A stretch of 64,000 bases of DNA, taken from contig NZ_CP042218.1 of assembly GCF_007795095.1 (NCBI RefSeq), positions 930,001-994,000 on the forward strand, written 5' to 3'. Below, in pieces: positions 8,106-15,517 of the stretch; position 1 is the stretch's first letter; the number at the start of each line of letters is the position of its first letter. Below the pieces are notes generated by a model, which was not told where the DNA came from, did not search any database, and saw nothing but the letters and a program-made list of their open reading frames with translations. The stretch comes from Luteimonas granuli. Its GTDB lineage: Bacteria > Pseudomonadota > Gammaproteobacteria > Xanthomonadales > Xanthomonadaceae. Position numbers and translations under genes: made by a program.

Positions 8106-9011
8106 ATGCCCAGCCGCGTCCCCGCTCCCGCCTCCGAACTCCTCGACCTGCTCACCCTCGAGCGCCTCGAGGACAACCTGTTCCGCGGCCAGAGCCGCGA
8201 CATCGGCACCAAGTATGTCTTCGGCGGCCAGGTGCTGGGCCAGGCGCTGTCGGCGGCCCAGGCGACCCTGACCCATGCCCGCCACGCGCACTCGCTGCAC
8301 GCCTACTTCCTGCGCGCCGGCAACATCGACCACCCGATCGTCTACGACGTCGACCGGACGCGCGATGGCGGCAGCTTCTCGGTGCGCCGGGTGACCGCGA
8401 TCCAGCACGGCCAGGTGATCTTCTTCTGCGCGGCGTCGTTCCAGGAGCACGAGGACAGCCGCGAGCACCAGCTGTCCATGCCGGAGGTGCCGCAACCGGA
8501 AGACCTCGAACCGGCGCCGGCGATCCCGGACAAGGTGCTGTCCAGGCTGCCGACCAAGATCCAGCGCTGGCTGGACCGCAGCGGCCCGTTCGAGTTCCGG
8601 CACGTCTACCCGCGCGACGAACTCGACCCGCCCAAGCGGCCGCCCTACCAGCAGGTCTGGTTCCGTCTCGCGGAGCGGGTCGGCGACTCGCCCGAACTGC
8701 ACCGTGCGCTGCTGGCCTACGCCTCTGACTTCCACCTGCTCGGCACAGCCACGTTCCCGCACGGCATCAGCTATTACCAGCCGAACGTGCAGATGGCCTC
8801 GCTGGATCACGCGCTGTGGTTCCATCGCCCGTTCCGCGCCGACGAGTGGCTGCTGTATTCCCTCGACAGCCCCAGCGCGCAGGGATCGCGCGGCCTCGCG
8901 CGCGGCTCGATCTACGACCGCACCGGCCGGCTGGTCGCCAGCAGCGCGCAGGAAGGCATGATCCGCGTCATCGGGGACGTTCGCACCGGCCACGTCCCGG
9001 CCGGGGGCTGA
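8106..9011 (+). CDS. tesB: Acyl-CoA thioesterase II
   Basis: TesB hydrolyses medium- and long-chain acyl-CoA to free fatty acid and CoA. The 301-residue protein is a double hot-dog: N-terminal FRGQSRDIGTKYVFGGQVLG and C-terminal ASLDHALWFHRPFRADEWLL with GRLVASSAQEGMIR. The expected Asp/Thr/Gln triad is represented by the Asp in LAYASDFHLLGTAT, a Thr/Ser in the second hot-dog (DSPSAQGSRG), and the Gln of SAQEG. Full length. It starts with an ATG lacking any ribosome-binding site, immediately after a TATAAT, so the mRNA is probably leaderless. The DUF2007 gene follows 5 nt later. Confidence 0.93.
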   Translation: MPSRVPAPASELLDLLTLERLEDNLFRGQSRDIGTKYVFGGQVLGQALSAAQATLTHARHAHSLHAYFLRAGNIDHPIVYDVDRTRDGGSFSVRRVTAIQHGQVIFFCAASFQEHEDSREHQLSMPEVPQPEDLEPAPAIPDKVLSRLPTKIQRWLDRSGPFEFRHVYPRDELDPPKRPPYQQVWFRLAERVGDSPELHRALLAYASDFHLLGTATFPHGISYYQPNVQMASLDHALWFHRPFRADEWLLYSLDSPSAQGSRGLARGSIYDRTGRLVASSAQEGMIRVIGDVRTGHVPAGG

Positions 9012-9016
9012 CGCCG

Positions 9017-9895
9017 ATGCGCAAGGTGTTCTCCAGTCCCCGCATCGAAAATGTCGAGGCGGTCGCCGGGATGCTCGAGGAGGCCGGGATCGAGGTCCGC
9101 ATCAGTGACGGACGCTCCTATCGCGGCGCCATCCGCGGCAATTTCAGCTATCGCGAACACTCCGCCAGCGCTCCCCGGCCGGCGGTGTGGGTGATCCGCT
9201 CCGACCAGCAGCCCGAAGCGCGGCGCCTGTTGCGCGAGGCCGGCCTGCTGCAGGAGCTGCCGGTACGCGGCGAAAGCTACCTGCCCTCGCCTGCGGCGCT
9301 GGCCGGCGGCGACCGTTCGCCCCTGTCCGCGCGCGGCGGCGGCCGCTTCCGCTACGGCATGCTGCTGGCGGTGGCGGTGATGGTGGCTCTGGTGATGGTG
9401 GCCTACAGGGCCGGCCAGGGAGACGGGACCGAGGGAGAAGAAGCCGGGGCCGGGGCCGGCATGGGCGAACCCGCCGCCGCCGCAAGGCTGGACGGGCCGC
9501 CCCGCCGTGACGGCACCCTGCCGGAGGCGCCGGTCGCGCCGGCGATGCCGGAGGTGGCGACCCTGCCCGATGCCGCCTTCGTGCTCGCGACGCCACCGGC
9601 CCTCGCCGCCACCCTGCTGCGCGCGGAGCTGGCGGCCGCCGACGGCGCCCGCGGCTGCCTGGCGATCGACGGCGCCGATCCGGAGCCGGCGCTGCTGCAG
9701 CAGCTGTCGGCCGAAGGCTTGGACGTGGCGCCGGCCTCGGCCTGCGGCGACGACCGCCTCGTGGTGGACGTCGGCGGCTACACCACCGACGGCTCCGGCA
9801 GTGGCACGGTCCGGATCACCGTGGGGAGCGGCGAGCCGCGCAAGGTCGCGGTCCGTCGCGAAGGCCGTGACTGGTTCACCGACGGAGTCCGCTGA
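9017..9895 (+). CDS. DUF2007-type protein with one transmembrane helix
   Basis: The first ~70 residues (MRKVFSSPRIENVEAVAGML, then WVIRSDQQPEARRLLREAG) match the DUF2007 'putative signal transducing protein' fold, a small ferredoxin-like domain of unknown ligand. A membrane helix follows at about 113-132 (YGMLLAVAVMVALVMVAYRA), then a low-complexity Gly/Ala/Glu linker and a C-terminal domain of ~110 residues with two cysteines that I do not recognise. The 292-residue fusion is longer than stand-alone DUF2007 proteins. It is probably cotranscribed with tesB. Function unknown. Confidence 0.7.
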   Translation: MRKVFSSPRIENVEAVAGMLEEAGIEVRISDGRSYRGAIRGNFSYREHSASAPRPAVWVIRSDQQPEARRLLREAGLLQELPVRGESYLPSPAALAGGDRSPLSARGGGRFRYGMLLAVAVMVALVMVAYRAGQGDGTEGEEAGAGAGMGEPAAAARLDGPPRRDGTLPEAPVAPAMPEVATLPDAAFVLATPPALAATLLRAELAAADGARGCLAIDGADPEPALLQQLSAEGLDVAPASACGDDRLVVDVGGYTTDGSGSGTVRITVGSGEPRKVAVRREGRDWFTDGVR

Positions 9896-9923
9896 GCCGC
9901 GGTCACGTTCCGCGCGCCTTGAA

Positions 9924-10001
9924 GCCGCCTCGTTGGGGTCCGCGCCGCCCGTCTCGCGCTCAGGCGGCTTCGTTGTGGTCCGCGCGGCCCGTCCCGCGCA
10001 C
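9924..10001. repeat. Two imperfect 40-nt tandem units
   Basis: GCCGCCTCGTTGGGGTCCGC (from 9924) and GCGGCTTCGTTGTGGTCCGC (from 9964) start two units of period 40 that also share the following GCCGCCCGTCTCGCGCTC / GCGGCCCGTCCCGCGCAC. The second unit runs into the left arm of the hairpin element at 9987, so the first may be a partial duplication of the element's edge. Confidence 0.6.
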
Positions 10002-10103
10002 AGGGGGTGTGCTCCCCCGGCCGTCTGCGCGTCCTGCTCCCATCGGCCGGCCGCCGGCCATCCATGGCCGGCTGTCCGCACACCCCCTGTGCGCGGGACG
10101 GGC
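9987..10103. repeat. Hairpin element A (25-bp perfect arms)
   Basis: Arms 9987-10011 and 10079-10103 are exact inverted copies (core CGCGCACAGGGGGTGTG / CACACCCCCTGTGCGCG) enclosing 67 nt. The enclosed part contains GCGTCCTGCTCCCA, then CGGCCGCCGG, then CATCCATGGCCGGCT. The same three blocks recur, in reverse orientation, in element B. It resembles the dispersed intergenic palindromes of xanthomonads. Whether it acts as RNA or DNA cannot be told from sequence. Confidence 0.7.
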
Positions 10104-10183
10104 TCCGGCGTTCTCGGGCTTCGGGAGGGAAGATCAGGAGCGGCGGAGCCGGGCGGGATGCTCCCGGCATGACGCTCTCCGTT

Positions 10184-10199
10184 TTGACGTGGACGTCAA
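10184..10199. repeat. 16-bp palindrome TTGACGT-GG-ACGTCAA
   Basis: Perfect 7-bp arms with a GG centre lie between the two hairpin elements. It has the size and symmetry of a transcription-factor operator, but no gene starts nearby. Function unknown. Confidence 0.4.
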
Positions 10200-10231
10200 C
10201 GTGCCCTCTTCCAGACCGCACGAAAGGTCGT

Positions 10232-10347
10232 GCCCGCCGCGGATGCAGGGGGGATGCCCAGAGCCGGCCATGGATGACCGGCGGCCGGATCTGGGAGCAG
10301 GACGCGGAGAATCCGGCGGGGCATCCCCCCCTGCGTCCGCGGCGGGC
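10232..10347. repeat. Hairpin element B (28/29-nt arms), inverted relative to A
   Basis: Arms 10232-10259 and 10319-10347 pair almost completely (one bulged C and one G-T type pair) and enclose 59 nt. Read on the minus strand, the loop carries GCGTCCTGCTCCCA, CGGCCGCCGG and CATCCATGGCCGGCT, as in element A. The arms differ from A at many positions, yet both sides changed together so pairing is kept. This marks a structured, maintained or mobile element. Confidence 0.7.
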
Positions 10348-10425
10348 GGCCCGGACTTCACCGGAGCGCCCCTGGCGGCCGACCCGGACTCGAACGGAGC
10401 GTCCCCTCGATCGGGAGAAGAACCG

Positions 10426-10454
10426 AAAAACAGCCCGCGCCATGAGACGCGGGC
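10426..10454 (-). terminator. Rho-independent terminator of the EF-hand gene
   Basis: On the minus strand, GCCCGCG and CGCGGGC form a 7-bp GC stem with an 8-nt loop, followed after TG by TTTTT. It lies 46 nt beyond the stop of the EF-hand gene, in the correct orientation. Confidence 0.75.
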
Positions 10455-10499
10455 CCCGGCGCCGATCCTGGCGCCACCCGATCCTCCGGAACGCCGCGC

Positions 10500-11114
10500 T
10501 CAGCGGCCCCTGCCCGCCTCGAGCTCGTCGCGGCCGAGGAAGCCGTCGCGGTTGTCGTCCAGCCACGCGAAGCGCTTCGACAGGTGCGGCATCTTCGCGT
10601 CCACCTCCGCCCGGCTGAGCCGGCCGTCGCCATCGAGGTCGGCGGCGGCGAAGGCCTCGGCGAAACGCTTCCCGTGCTCGGCCCGCATCTGCTCCCGCAT
10701 GCGATCGCGGTGGGCCATCACTTCGCTGCGGACGATGTAGCCGTCCCTGTCGGCGTCGATGGCATCGAAATCGAAGGCCATGTGCCGGACCATGGCGCCG
10801 CCGCGGGCGGCGCGGGCCTCCTCGCGAGCCTGCTCACGGGCGGTCTTCGCGGCATCGAACTCGGCGCGGCTGACGCGGCCGTCGCCGTCGCTGTCCATGC
10901 GTTCGATCCCGCCGTGCATGGCGCGGCCGCCATGGTGGACGGCGTTGCGCGCACCGTGGCGTTTCATGCGCTCGCCCTTCATGACACGCGGTGCGGTGGC
11001 ATCGGTGTCGGGTGCGGATGGCGCGGACGGTGCGGACTGGGCGACGGCCAGGCCCGCGCCGCCAAGGGAAGCCACGGCCAGGACGGTGGCGAAAAACAGG
11101 GCATGACGCTTCAT
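10500..11114 (-). CDS. Exported protein with four EF-hands
   Basis: This 204-residue protein has a signal peptide ([25 protein letters not shown], cleavage near 25) and four canonical EF-hand Ca-binding loops: [12 protein letters not shown] (74-85), [12 protein letters not shown] (120-131), [12 protein letters not shown] (159-170) and [12 protein letters not shown] (186-197). Between the signal and the first loop is a Met/Arg/His-rich stretch with HHGG and MHGG that might bind other metals. A charged helix with [16 protein letters not shown] separates loops one and two. It is probably a periplasmic Ca buffer or sensor. Single gene with its own terminator (10426-10454). Confidence 0.85.
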   Translation of the reverse strand: MKRHALFFATVLAVASLGGAGLAVAQSAPSAPSAPDTDATAPRVMKGERMKRHGARNAVHHGGRAMHGGIERMDSDGDGRVSRAEFDAAKTAREQAREEARAARGGAMVRHMAFDFDAIDADRDGYIVRSEVMAHRDRMREQMRAEHGKRFAEAFAAADLDGDGRLSRAEVDAKMPHLSKRFAWLDDNRDGFLGRDELEAGRGR

Positions 11115-11241
11115 GTGCGACTCCTTGCCGGCAGCGGCATTGCTGCGGTGCCCCGGTCAACGTCCGGCACGGAAGGCGGTTGACGGCCGGCCGTATCCGT
11201 TCAGCCGCCAGCCGGTTCGCGGCGGACGCGACGCGGCGCAG

Positions 11242-11247
11242 TATCCT
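11242..11247 (+). promoter_or_regulatory. -10 hexamer TATCCT upstream of ate
   Basis: AGTATCCT ends 6 nt before an ATG at 11254, the same spacing as at the other leaderless candidates. For ate itself (11294) it predicts a leader of about 40 nt containing a 15-codon frame. Confidence 0.4.
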
Positions 11248-11253
11248 GCGCGC

Positions 11254-11301
11254 ATGCACCGCACCATCCATGTGCCAGCGCGCAGGGCCTGCCATGCCTG
11301 A
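11254..11301 (+). CDS. Possible 15-codon leaderless upstream ORF overlapping ate
   Basis: ATG 11254 opens a 15-codon frame ([15 protein letters not shown]) ending with TGA at 11299-11301, 5 nt inside the start of ate (ATG 11294), in another frame. It begins where the -10 at 11242 predicts the transcript to begin. If translated, it could couple or attenuate ate translation. It has two rare-looking features, two His and three Arg in 15 codons, but no homology is visible. Chance is a real alternative. Confidence 0.25.
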   Translation: MHRTIHVPARRACHA

Positions 11302-12013
11302 GCCCGCGCCGCTGCGTCTCTTCCACACCGCGGAACATCCCTGCGGCTACTGGCCCGGGCGTCTGGCGCGCGACCTGGTATTCGAACCGGGTGATCCGCG
11401 CCTGGCCGACTCCTATGCCCAGGCGCTGTCCTGGGGCTTCCGTCGCTCGGGCGACCTGGTCTACCGCCCGCACTGTCACGGCTGCCGCGCCTGCGTGCCG
11501 GTCCGGATTCCAGTCGCCGACTTCGCGCCCGACCGCAGCCAGCGCCGCTGCCTTGCGCGCAACGCCGACGTCCAGGTGCGGATCCTGCCCGCCGGCGAGA
11601 GTGCCGAGCGCTTCGAGCTGTACCGCCGCTACCTGGTCGGCCGCCACCCCGGCGGCGGCATGGACGACCACGGCAAGACGGAGTTCGCGCAGTTCCTGGT
11701 GGGCAGCTGGTCGCAGGGCCGCTTCCTGGAGCTGCGCGCCGACGGACGTCTGCTGGCGGTGGCCGTCACGGACCTTGTGGAGGATGCGCTGTCGGCGGTC
11801 TACACCTTCTACGACCCCGGCGAAGCCGCTCGTGGCCTGGGCACGCTGGCGATCCTGCATCAGATCGACTGGGCCCGGCGCGAAGGACGCCACCATCTGT
11901 ACCTTGGCTACTGGATCGCGGGACACCCGAAAATGGACTACAAGCGCAGGTTCCAACCCCTCGAACACTTCGAAGGCCGAGGCTGGCGACCGCTGCCCCG
12001 GGGCGACGCATGA
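11294..12013 (+). CDS. bpt: Leucyl-tRNA(Leu)--protein transferase, Bpt type
   Basis: Bpt transfers leucine from leucyl-tRNA to proteins bearing N-terminal Asp or Glu, marking them for ClpS/ClpAP (bacterial N-end rule). The 239-residue protein shows the ATE fold: [38 protein letters not shown] with the conserved cysteines, [26 protein letters not shown] near the C-terminus. Start ATG 11294 gives the usual PLRLFHT beginning; ATG 11270 is an in-frame alternative. The stop overlaps the start of the next gene (ATGA). Confidence 0.93.
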   Translation: MPEPAPLRLFHTAEHPCGYWPGRLARDLVFEPGDPRLADSYAQALSWGFRRSGDLVYRPHCHGCRACVPVRIPVADFAPDRSQRRCLARNADVQVRILPAGESAERFELYRRYLVGRHPGGGMDDHGKTEFAQFLVGSWSQGRFLELRADGRLLAVAVTDLVEDALSAVYTFYDPGEAARGLGTLAILHQIDWARREGRHHLYLGYWIAGHPKMDYKRRFQPLEHFEGRGWRPLPRGDA

Positions 12014-13242
12014 GCGCGCGACTGATCGCCCTCCTCTGCTGCGCCCTGCTCGCCGGCTGCGTGCGCGTGAACGTCCACGGCGACCCAGGCCAGGCCATGA
12101 ACCACTCCCGACCGCTGCGCGTCGCCGCGTACAACGCTTCGCTCTACTCCGACCAGCCCGGGGGCCTGCTGCGGCGGCTCGAGGCCGGTGACGAAGGCGC
12201 GCGCAAGGTGGCGGCCGTGCTGCAGCGCGTACGGCCCGACGTGGTGCTGCTGAACGAGTTCGATTTCGATGCCGGCGGCGCGGCCGCCGATGTCTTCCAG
12301 CGCGACTACCTGGAGATGCCCCAGGCCGGGGGCAGCGCCGCGCTGCGCTATCCCTACCGCTATCTCGCGCCGGTGAACACCGGCGTGCCCAGTGGCCTGG
12401 ACCTCGACCGCAGCGGCCACGTCGGCGCCGCTGCCGCGGTGCCGGGGGAAGACGCGGCCGCCGCGCGCGGACGCGGCAACGACGCCTGGGGCTACGGCCT
12501 GCACCCCGGGCAGTACGGCATGCTGCTGCTGTCGAAGCACCCGATCGACGACGCCGCCGCACGCACGTTCCAGCACCTGCGCTGGAGCGCGATGCCCGGC
12601 GCCGCGCGACCGGTCGACCCCGCCACCGGTGCCCCCTGGCACGACGATGCGATCTGGGCGCGGCTGCGCCTGTCCTCGAAGTCCCACTGGGACGTGCCGG
12701 TGCGCACGCCATCGGGCATCGTGCACATGCTGGCCTCGCACCCCACGCCTCCGGTGTTCGATGGCCCGGAAGACCGCAACGGTGCGCGCAACCACGACGA
12801 GATCCGCCTCTGGAGCGAGTACATCCGCGGCGACGACGCGCCCTGGCTCTGCGACGACGCCGGCCGCTGCGGCGGGCTGGCGCCGGACGCGCGCTTCGTG
12901 GTCCTCGGCGACCTCAACAATGATCCCGCCGACGGCGATGGTCGCCACGAGGCCATCCTCGGGCTGATCGGACATCCGCGCGTCCTGCGCATGGCCGCTC
13001 CGCGCAGCGCGGGCGCGGTCCACGCGGCCGGCGCTGACCGGCCCGGCCGCCGCGGCAGCGTTGCCGAAGCCACCGGTGATTTCGGACCCCGCGTGGGGCC
13101 GCTGCGACTCGACTATGTGCTGCCGTCCACCAGGTTCGGCGTGGCCGGGGCAGGCGTGTACTGGCCGGCGCCCGGCGAGGACGGGGCGGACATCGTCGAT
13201 GGCAGTGACCATCGCCTGGTCTGGGTGGATCTGACCGACTGA
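12010..13242 (+). CDS. Lipoprotein of the endonuclease/exonuclease/phosphatase family
   Basis: This 410-residue protein starts with a lipoprotein signal ([17 protein letters not shown], lipobox LAGC, Cys17). The EEP fold follows: [24 protein letters not shown] with the metal-binding Glu, [21 protein letters not shown] and [11 protein letters not shown] with the catalytic Asp-His. Members hydrolyse phosphodiesters or phosphomonoesters; extracellular ones can be nucleases or phospholipases, so the substrate is open. It is translationally coupled to ate but has no evident link to protein degradation. Confidence 0.85.
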   Translation: MSARLIALLCCALLAGCVRVNVHGDPGQAMNHSRPLRVAAYNASLYSDQPGGLLRRLEAGDEGARKVAAVLQRVRPDVVLLNEFDFDAGGAAADVFQRDYLEMPQAGGSAALRYPYRYLAPVNTGVPSGLDLDRSGHVGAAAAVPGEDAAAARGRGNDAWGYGLHPGQYGMLLLSKHPIDDAAARTFQHLRWSAMPGAARPVDPATGAPWHDDAIWARLRLSSKSHWDVPVRTPSGIVHMLASHPTPPVFDGPEDRNGARNHDEIRLWSEYIRGDDAPWLCDDAGRCGGLAPDARFVVLGDLNNDPADGDGRHEAILGLIGHPRVLRMAAPRSAGAVHAAGADRPGRRGSVAEATGDFGPRVGPLRLDYVLPSTRFGVAGAGVYWPAPGEDGADIVDGSDHRLVWVDLTD

Positions 13243-13256
13243 GCCCGGAGGCGCCT

Positions 13257-13688
13257 TCAGGGCGCGGGTTTCGCGGCATCGTCGCCGGCGGGAGCATCCT
13301 CGACCGTGGGCGACCCGTCCCCGCCGCTGTCCGGTACCGCCCGGGGCGGAGCCGCGGCCGGCGGCGCGGAGGCGCCGATCGCGGGCAGCTCGGCCGGCAC
13401 CGGCGCCGCGTAGCTGCGCGGGCCGAAGCCGAACACTTCACCGCTCTGCCGCGACACGATCATCCGCACCATCGACGTGGGCACCATCAGCTCCAGGCTC
13501 ACGTCCTCGCCCGTGGGCATGCGGCCGCGCAGCGTCATCTCGACCAGGGCGCCACCGGTGTCGACCTCGTCGCAGGGCACGTGCGGCCCCACCACCGGAC
13601 TGTCCTGGATGTAGGGCTTGATGGCGTCTCCCAGCGCCTCCAGCGCCTGCGGGAAGAAGAACACGGCGTATCCGTCGCGGCCTGTCAT
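13257..13688 (-). CDS. Conserved hypothetical protein (143 aa)
   Basis: I recognise no family. The protein starts MTGRDGYAVFFFPQALEALG, has a ~95-residue folded-looking part with the block VEMTLRGRMPTGEDVSLELM, and ends in a ~45-residue Pro/Ala-rich acidic tail. No signal peptide or membrane helix is visible. It converges on the EEP lipoprotein gene 15 nt away; GCGCC-TTCAG-GGCGC (13251-13265) between them is a weak shared hairpin. It faces the SPFH operon divergently, with the 13-bp hairpin (13739-13769) in between. ATG 13688 is the first start giving a compact protein. Confidence 0.65.
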   Translation of the reverse strand: MTGRDGYAVFFFPQALEALGDAIKPYIQDSPVVGPHVPCDEVDTGGALVEMTLRGRMPTGEDVSLELMVPTSMVRMIVSRQSGEVFGFGPRSYAAPVPAELPAIGASAPPAAAPPRAVPDSGGDGSPTVEDAPAGDDAAKPAP

Positions 13689-13738
13689 CGGTTCGGCTCT
13701 CGTGGAAGGTGGCCACATCATCGCAGGTCGCCCGGCCC

Positions 13739-13769
13739 GGCCGAGCGCCTGCATGTCAGGCGCTCGGCC
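13739..13769. repeat. Perfect 13-bp inverted repeat with CATGT loop
   Basis: GGCCGAGCGCCTG and CAGGCGCTCGGCC flank CATGT. It lies between two divergent genes, just upstream of the SPFH promoter, and is not followed by a T-run. A regulator site or a structural barrier is more likely than a terminator. Confidence 0.5.
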
Positions 13770-13781
13770 CGCCCCCGCTTC

Positions 13782-13810
13782 TTGACAATGTGATATCACT
13801 TGGATATCAA
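13782..13810 (+). promoter_or_regulatory. Promoter of the SPFH-Arc-PH operon with GATATCA repeat
   Basis: TTGACA (13782-13787), 17 nt, then TATCAA (13805-13810) make the best sigma-70 match in the window. GATATCA occurs at 13792-13798 and again at 13803-13809, 11 bp apart (one helical turn), lying between and over the promoter elements. The arrangement suits a ribbon-helix-helix repressor such as the one encoded at 14754. Confidence 0.55.
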
Positions 13811-13848
13811 TATCCGGCACGCCCCAGCCGGGCCCCGAGGAAGTCGCC

Positions 13849-14715
13849 ATGAAGGAAAACCCCGTCCGTTCGCTCTCCGGCATCCCGATGCTGCTGTTCC
13901 TGCTTGCCGTCGCGCTCGTCTGCGGCTGGTTCTTCTTCGACGCCCTGATCGGCGGCGGCGCCGTCGCGCAGCTGGTCGGTGCGATCGTGGCGGGTGGCGT
14001 CGCGCTGTTCTGCCTGGCCGGCCTCTACATGGTCGAACCCAACCAGTCGGCGGTGCTGAGCCTCTTCGGCAAATACGTGGGCACCGTGCACGACAACGGC
14101 CTGCGCTGGAACAACCCCTTCCTCACCAAGCGCAAGGTGTCACTGCGGGTGCGCAACTTCGAGAGCGGAAAGCTCAAGGTCAACGAGCTCGACGGCAGCC
14201 CGATCGAGATCGCGGCGGTGATCGTATGGAAAGTGGTCGATTCCGCGGAGGCCGTGTTCAACGTCGACGACTACGAAAGCTTCGTGCATATCCAGTCCGA
14301 GGCGGCCCTTCGCGCCATGGCCACCAGCTATCCCTACGACCAGCACGACGAGGGCCAGATGTCGCTGCGCAGCCATCCGGCCGAGATCTCCGACGAGCTC
14401 AAGCGGCATCTCGACGAACGCCTGGCCTCGGCCGGCGTGGAGGTGCTGGAGGCGCGCATCAGCCACCTCGCCTACGCGCCCGAGATCGCCCAGGCGATGC
14501 TGCAGCGGCAGCAGGCCAACGCGGTGGTGGCGGCGCGCGCGCGCATCGTCGCCGGCGCCTGCGGCATGGTCGAGATGGCCCTGGCCGAACTCGAGAAGAG
14601 CGGCGTGGTCGCGCTCGACGAGGAGCGCAAGGCGGCGATGGTCAGCAACCTGCTGGTGGTGCTGTGCAGCGACCGCGGGGCGCAGCCGGTGGTGAACTCG
14701 GGCTCGCTGTACTGA
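13849..14715 (+). CDS. SPFH domain (stomatin/prohibitin-like) membrane protein
   Basis: SPFH proteins form ring or cage scaffolds on membranes and often chaperone membrane proteins or proteases. This 288-residue member has two hydrophobic N-terminal helices (about 13-31 and 37-60), then the SPFH core starting VEPNQSAVLSLFGKYVGTVH, with NPFLTKRKVSLRVRNFES, IEIAAVIVWKVVDS, and a helical part rich in Ala/Glu (ARISHLAYAPEIAQAMLQRQ). A GAGGAAG ribosome-binding site sets ATG 13849. It is followed by an Arc-like regulator and a PH-domain protein, apparently in one operon. No NfeD-type partner is present. Confidence 0.88.
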   Translation: MKENPVRSLSGIPMLLFLLAVALVCGWFFFDALIGGGAVAQLVGAIVAGGVALFCLAGLYMVEPNQSAVLSLFGKYVGTVHDNGLRWNNPFLTKRKVSLRVRNFESGKLKVNELDGSPIEIAAVIVWKVVDSAEAVFNVDDYESFVHIQSEAALRAMATSYPYDQHDEGQMSLRSHPAEISDELKRHLDERLASAGVEVLEARISHLAYAPEIAQAMLQRQQANAVVAARARIVAGACGMVEMALAELEKSGVVALDEERKAAMVSNLLVVLCSDRGAQPVVNSGSLY

Positions 14716-14753
14716 CATGGACGCCTCGCGTACCCGCGGTCGCGGCCGTCGCC

Positions 14754-14936
14754 GTGGCTGAGAAGAAGGCCTATCCGCTGCGGATCAACGCCGAGATCCT
14801 CTCGGCGGTCCAGGCCTGGGCCGACGAGGAGCTGCGCAGCGCGAACGCACAGATCGAGTACGTGCTGCGCGAAGCCCTGCGCAGGGCCGGCAGACTGCCG
14901 AAGCCGGCGAAGAAAAAGACAGAGGACGGACAGTGA
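14754..14936 (+). CDS. Arc-type ribbon-helix-helix DNA-binding protein (60 aa)
   Basis: The protein reads (V)AEKKAYPLRINAEILSAV followed by QAWADEELRSANAQIEYVLR and EALRRAGRLPK, the beta-helix-helix pattern of Arc/MetJ/HicB-type repressors: a polar strand YPLRIN that enters the DNA groove, then SANAQIEYVLREAL, matching the 'R-S-x-N-A-x-I/V' second helix of Arc. The C-terminus is Lys-rich. The start is taken as GTG 14754 because no ATG is in frame. It lies 38 nt after the SPFH gene and overlaps the next gene by 4 nt (GTGA). It probably represses its own operon through the GATATCA repeat. Confidence 0.75.
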   Translation: MAEKKAYPLRINAEILSAVQAWADEELRSANAQIEYVLREALRRAGRLPKPAKKKTEDGQ

Positions 14937-15508
14937 CCGAGATCGACTCCCGCCGGCCCGGCGCCGGCGACTCCGCCGTGGCGCTGGTGCAGGCCTCGCC
15001 GGGCGCGCGCCGTTGGCTGTTCGCACTGGTCGTCCTCCTGCCGCTGGTGCTGCTCGGCCTGGCCGAGCTGCTGGACGAGCGCAATGCCACTGCCGGGCCG
15101 CTCCTCGGCACCGCCGCGTTCTGCGTGCTGCTGTGGGCCGTCCTCGCGCGATTGACCCGGCGCCATCGCCTGCGCCTTGACGGAACCGTGCTGGAGGTGG
15201 CGACGACCTTCTATACGCGTCGCTTCCGCCGGGACGACCTGGACCTGGACCACGCCCGCCCCGTCGACCTCGGCGAGCGGCCCGAGTACCGCCCGATGCT
15301 CAGGACCAACGGCATGTCGCTCCCCGGTTTCCGCAGCGGCTGGTACCGCCTCCGCAACGGCAACCGGGCGCTGGTGGCCACCGCGGGAGGGGCGCGCGTC
15401 CTGTGGGTGCCGACCCGCAATGGCCACGACCTGGTGCTGGAGGCCGTGGATCCGCGCACCCTCCTCGACCGGCTGCGCGCGATGGCGGGACACGGCGCCA
15501 GCCGCTAG
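14933..15508 (+). CDS. Membrane protein with bacterial PH-like domain
   Basis: This 191-residue protein has two predicted membrane helices (about 28-45 and 56-73: LFALVVLLPLVLLGLAEL and GTAAFCVLLWAVLARL) followed by a soluble ~110-residue region with alternating hydrophobic strands (LRLDGTVLEVATTFYTRRF, ...LRTNGMSLPGF...WYRLRNGNRALVA, RVLWVPTRNG) like bacterial PH (bPH) domains. The family call rests on this pattern only. GTG 14933 overlaps the Arc gene stop. Together with SPFH and Arc it suggests a regulated membrane complex of unknown purpose. Confidence 0.6.
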   Translation: MTEIDSRRPGAGDSAVALVQASPGARRWLFALVVLLPLVLLGLAELLDERNATAGPLLGTAAFCVLLWAVLARLTRRHRLRLDGTVLEVATTFYTRRFRRDDLDLDHARPVDLGERPEYRPMLRTNGMSLPGFRSGWYRLRNGNRALVATAGGARVLWVPTRNGHDLVLEAVDPRTLLDRLRAMAGHGASR

Positions 15509-15511
15509 CCT
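15506..15511 (+). promoter_or_regulatory. -10 hexamer TAGCCT of the VanY-like gene, leaderless spacing
   Basis: GCTAGCCT ends 6 nt before ATG 15518, with no Shine-Dalgarno between. It overlaps the stop of the PH-domain gene (TAG at 15506-15508). Confidence 0.4.
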
Positions 15512-15517
15512 GTCGCC

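Larger units (their letters stand above)
9896..10499. other. 604-bp stretch without a credible gene, rich in repeats
   Basis: This gap lies between the DUF2007 gene and the convergent EF-hand gene. Open frames cross it on both strands, but their translations are Arg/Pro/Gly-rich products of the palindromes, with no ribosome-binding sites or domains. It holds a 40-nt imperfect tandem repeat, two related hairpin elements in opposite orientation, a 16-bp palindrome and the terminator of the EF-hand gene, all listed separately. Confidence 0.7.

Noticed and set aside
9778..10566. Arg/Pro-rich frames over the repeat region on both strands
   Set aside because: They translate palindromes, cross the terminator of the EF-hand gene, and share no family; treated as non-coding.
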